A DNA stretch of 64,000 nucleotides from JAGLOK01 sp963676355. Its GTDB lineage: Bacteria > Bacillota > Clostridia > Christensenellales > UMGS416. Shown here in pieces: positions 62,562 to 64,000 of the stretch. The stretch covers positions 3,100,001 through 3,164,000 of the forward strand of contig OY781093.1 in assembly GCA_963676355.1 (NCBI GenBank). The letters are read 5' to 3'. Every line of letters begins with the position of its first letter. Position 1 is the stretch's first letter. The translations under genes were made by a program, and so were the position numbers. The notes under the pieces are model-generated. The model saw nothing but the letters and a program-made list of their open reading frames with translations. It ran no database searches and was not told where the DNA came from.

Positions 62562-63486
62562 TTTTAACCGCCGCGAATGCATGCCATTCGCCCATCTTGC
62601 TGTTGTCTGTCACTGTAAATCCTGCTTTTTCGATAGCTTTGCGTGTCTCGTCTGCGCGTTCTTTTATTATTCCCGATGCAATAAACACTCCGCCGTTTTC
62701 AAGCTTTGAATACGCATCTTCGGCAAAGATTATTATTATGTCCGCTATAATGTTTGCAATTATCATATCCGCTTTTTTTGTATGGCCGATAAGCAGGTCG
62801 CCTTCCATAGTTTCTATTTTGTCCTGCAGGTTGTTTAGCTCAATATTTTTACGTGCAACATCTACCGCTATTGCATCGCGGTCAAGAGCTATTGCGTTTT
62901 TTGCGCCAAGCTTTACGGCCGCGACTGCCAGTATCCCCGTACCACAGCCTACATCGTACACAAATGAATCAGGTTTTATATAACGCTCAATAAATTCCAT
63001 GCACATAAAGGTCGTTTCATGCGTGCCGTTTCCAAACGCCATACCCGGATCAAGTATTATCTCATCACGGTCTGTCTCTTTAGGCTCTTCCCAATACGGA
63101 CGCACATAAAGCTTTTGACCCACATCAAATGGTTTATAATATTTCTTCCACTCGTTTTTCCAGTCTTCGTCATCCACTATGCACCATTCATATTTGAGGC
63201 TGCCCAAGTCAAAATCCGCAAACTCCCGAAGGCCCGCGACTTTTTCGCCTATATCCTCCGCGTTTTGCGTTTCCCCTTCACCAAGGTAGGCTGTGACCGT
63301 CACATAATCCGGCAACTTTGCTATGCGTTTTTCGTCCACATAGTCCCATTCACCTTTTACATTGCCGTCAATGAAGTCATTCTTGTCGGCTATAACGCAG
63401 CCTTCAGCACCCATCATGTCATAAACTGCAGACACCATCTCAGAGCCTGCTGTAGTGGTTTTAGTTACTATTTCTATAAATTTCAT
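62554..63486 (-). CDS. prmA: Ribosomal protein L11 methyltransferase
   Basis: About 310 residues. VYDVGCGTGILAVAAVKLGA is the SAM-binding motif I and MIIANIIADIII the post-motif strand, where Asn is conserved in PrmA. The N-terminal substrate-recognition domain is present (KNEWKKYYKPFDVGQKLYV). It trimethylates ribosomal protein L11. The ATG at 63486 has GTGAG at good distance and is preferred to the ATG at 63501. It heads the prmA-mtaB-tdk row. Confidence 0.95.
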   Translation of the reverse strand: MKFIEIVTKTTTAGSEMVSAVYDMMGAEGCVIADKNDFIDGNVKGEWDYVDEKRIAKLPDYVTVTAYLGEGETQNAEDIGEKVAGLREFADFDLGSLKYEWCIVDDEDWKNEWKKYYKPFDVGQKLYVRPYWEEPKETDRDEIILDPGMAFGNGTHETTFMCMEFIERYIKPDSFVYDVGCGTGILAVAAVKLGAKNAIALDRDAIAVDVARKNIELNNLQDKIETMEGDLLIGHTKKADMIIANIIADIIIIFAEDAYSKLENGGVFIASGIIKERADETRKAIEKAGFTVTDNSKMGEWHAFAAVKNG

Positions 63487-63616
63487 TTTACTCACTTTCA
63501 TTCGTGTCTGTGATGATTAATTTCATCACAAAAGAGTCTTAAAAATAATGTGTATTCACTTCCGCTTATTTTACCCACTATTTTCCGTCTACTGCATCCA
63601 TCATAAAGCATCGTGC

Positions 63617-63645
63617 AGTATTTTTGGCACATGTCCAAAAATACT
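63617..63645. repeat. Perfect 11-bp inverted repeat
   Basis: AGTATTTTTGG and CCAAAAATACT flank CACATGT. It sits between prmA and the last gene of the window. There is no U run, so it is not a clear terminator; operator or mRNA hairpin are possible. Confidence 0.5.
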
Positions 63646-63702
63646 ATTAAGCTCAGTGCTATATATTAGCTTTAGCCCTGTTGGGCGAAATCATTTGCAT
63701 AA

Positions 63703-63978
63703 TCATTGTTCCGGTCGGAGGTAGCTTATCTGCGGTTTATCGCTTTTTGCTATTTCGTGCTTTTCAAATTCATCAAGCAGATTGATTATTATCCCAAATA
63801 TCAGTGCCAGTATCTCCCCGTCTTTAATGACGCCCGTCATATAATAGTGTACTTCTCGCTCATTATCAACATGCTTTGTTTCTTTTTTGCCTTTGGCTTT
63901 TTTTACAAAGAAGTTTACACGTTTGAGTGCTAAAAACATTTGCTTTAATGTTTCGTTTTCAAATATAGACTGAACCAC
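63703..63978 (-). CDS. Small protein of unknown function, possibly 5'-truncated by the window
   Basis: 91 residues from a GTG at 63978 that has AGGA upstream. The frame stays open to the window end, so the gene may start further upstream. Visible: a basic stretch (KKAKGKKETKH), a hydrophobic segment (GEILALIFGIIINLL) and a charged C-terminus. No family was recognised. Confidence 0.55.
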   Translation of the reverse strand: MVQSIFENETLKQMFLALKRVNFFVKKAKGKKETKHVDNEREVHYYMTGVIKDGEILALIFGIIINLLDEFEKHEIAKSDKPQISYLRPEQ

Positions 63979-64000
63979 ATTTTCCTGCGAGCTTCTTACG

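Noticed and set aside
1..64000. CRISPR arrays, insertion sequences, prophage genes, integrase next to the tRNAs
   Set aside because: No regularly spaced repeats, transposase, integrase or phage structural motifs were found anywhere, so the tRNA locus shows no sign of an integrated element.

Overview
The window looks like a chromosome segment of an anaerobic, low-G+C member of the Clostridia (Bacillota). The signs are AT-rich intergenic DNA, strong AGGAGG-type ribosome binding sites, near-consensus sigma-A promoters, Lpl-type sugar transport genes without a local ATPase, many AraC regulators, and housekeeping genes (polA, coaE, tdk, mtaB, prmA) of Gram-positive style. No phage, transposase or CRISPR array was seen.

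Region 1 (1-9.6 kb, all minus strand) is a 14-gene operon for a membrane-bound, ferredoxin-linked respiratory complex of the Mbh/Mbx (Mbs) type. It reads arsR-type regulator, Mrp E, F, G, A-like, B, C and D modules, a second antiporter-like subunit, then NuoH-, NuoB-, NuoC-, NuoD- and NuoI-like subunits. The NuoD/hydrogenase-like subunit keeps only one cysteine of each NiFe-binding CxxC pair, as in Mbx/Mbs, so it should not be a hydrogenase. The second antiporter subunit is split by an apparent one-base frameshift. A TTGACA-17-TAATAT promoter covered by a 12/13 inverted repeat sits in front of the regulator gene.

Region 2 (9.7-17.4 kb) holds two cytosolic multi-PAS histidine kinases on either side of a receiver/HD-GYP protein. 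That protein is also broken by an apparent one-base loss in a G run. A lipoprotein with a Cthe_2159-like (DUF4353) beta-helix domain and a small acidic protein follow.

Region 3 (17.5-49.1 kb) is a large accessory glycoside/glycan island. It contains three different GH38 alpha-mannosidases, a GH78 alpha-rhamnosidase, a toroid-like protein that may be a lyase, two Gfo/Idh/MocA oxidoreductases, a reductive trio (fumarate-reductase-like flavoprotein, SDR, old-yellow-enzyme homologue with an Fe-S tail), an Lpl-type ABC importer, three AraC regulators and four URO-D superfamily proteins. All four URO-D proteins carry H-x-D-G where the MtaA-type methyltransferases have H-x-C-G. This combination is the best candidate for an undescribed pathway. 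Several inverted or direct repeats in the divergent promoters look like operators.

Region 4 (49.3-50.3 kb) is a tRNA locus: Leu(AAG) on the minus strand and Val-Asp-Gly-Cys-Leu(TAA) on the plus strand, each side driven by a perfect TTGACA-17-TATAAT promoter. A membrane diguanylate cyclase follows, then kduI-kduD with a divergent AraC gene and a short leader ORF whose stop overlaps the kduI ribosome binding site. The kdu pair would feed unsaturated uronates released from glycans towards 2-keto-3-deoxygluconate.

Region 5 (54.5-64 kb) is mostly housekeeping: polA-coaE-oligopeptide binding protein-phosphatase, then prmA-mtaB-tdk, separated by about 620 bases of very AT-rich DNA without a recognisable gene. 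Hand-counted positions of short sites may be off by one base.
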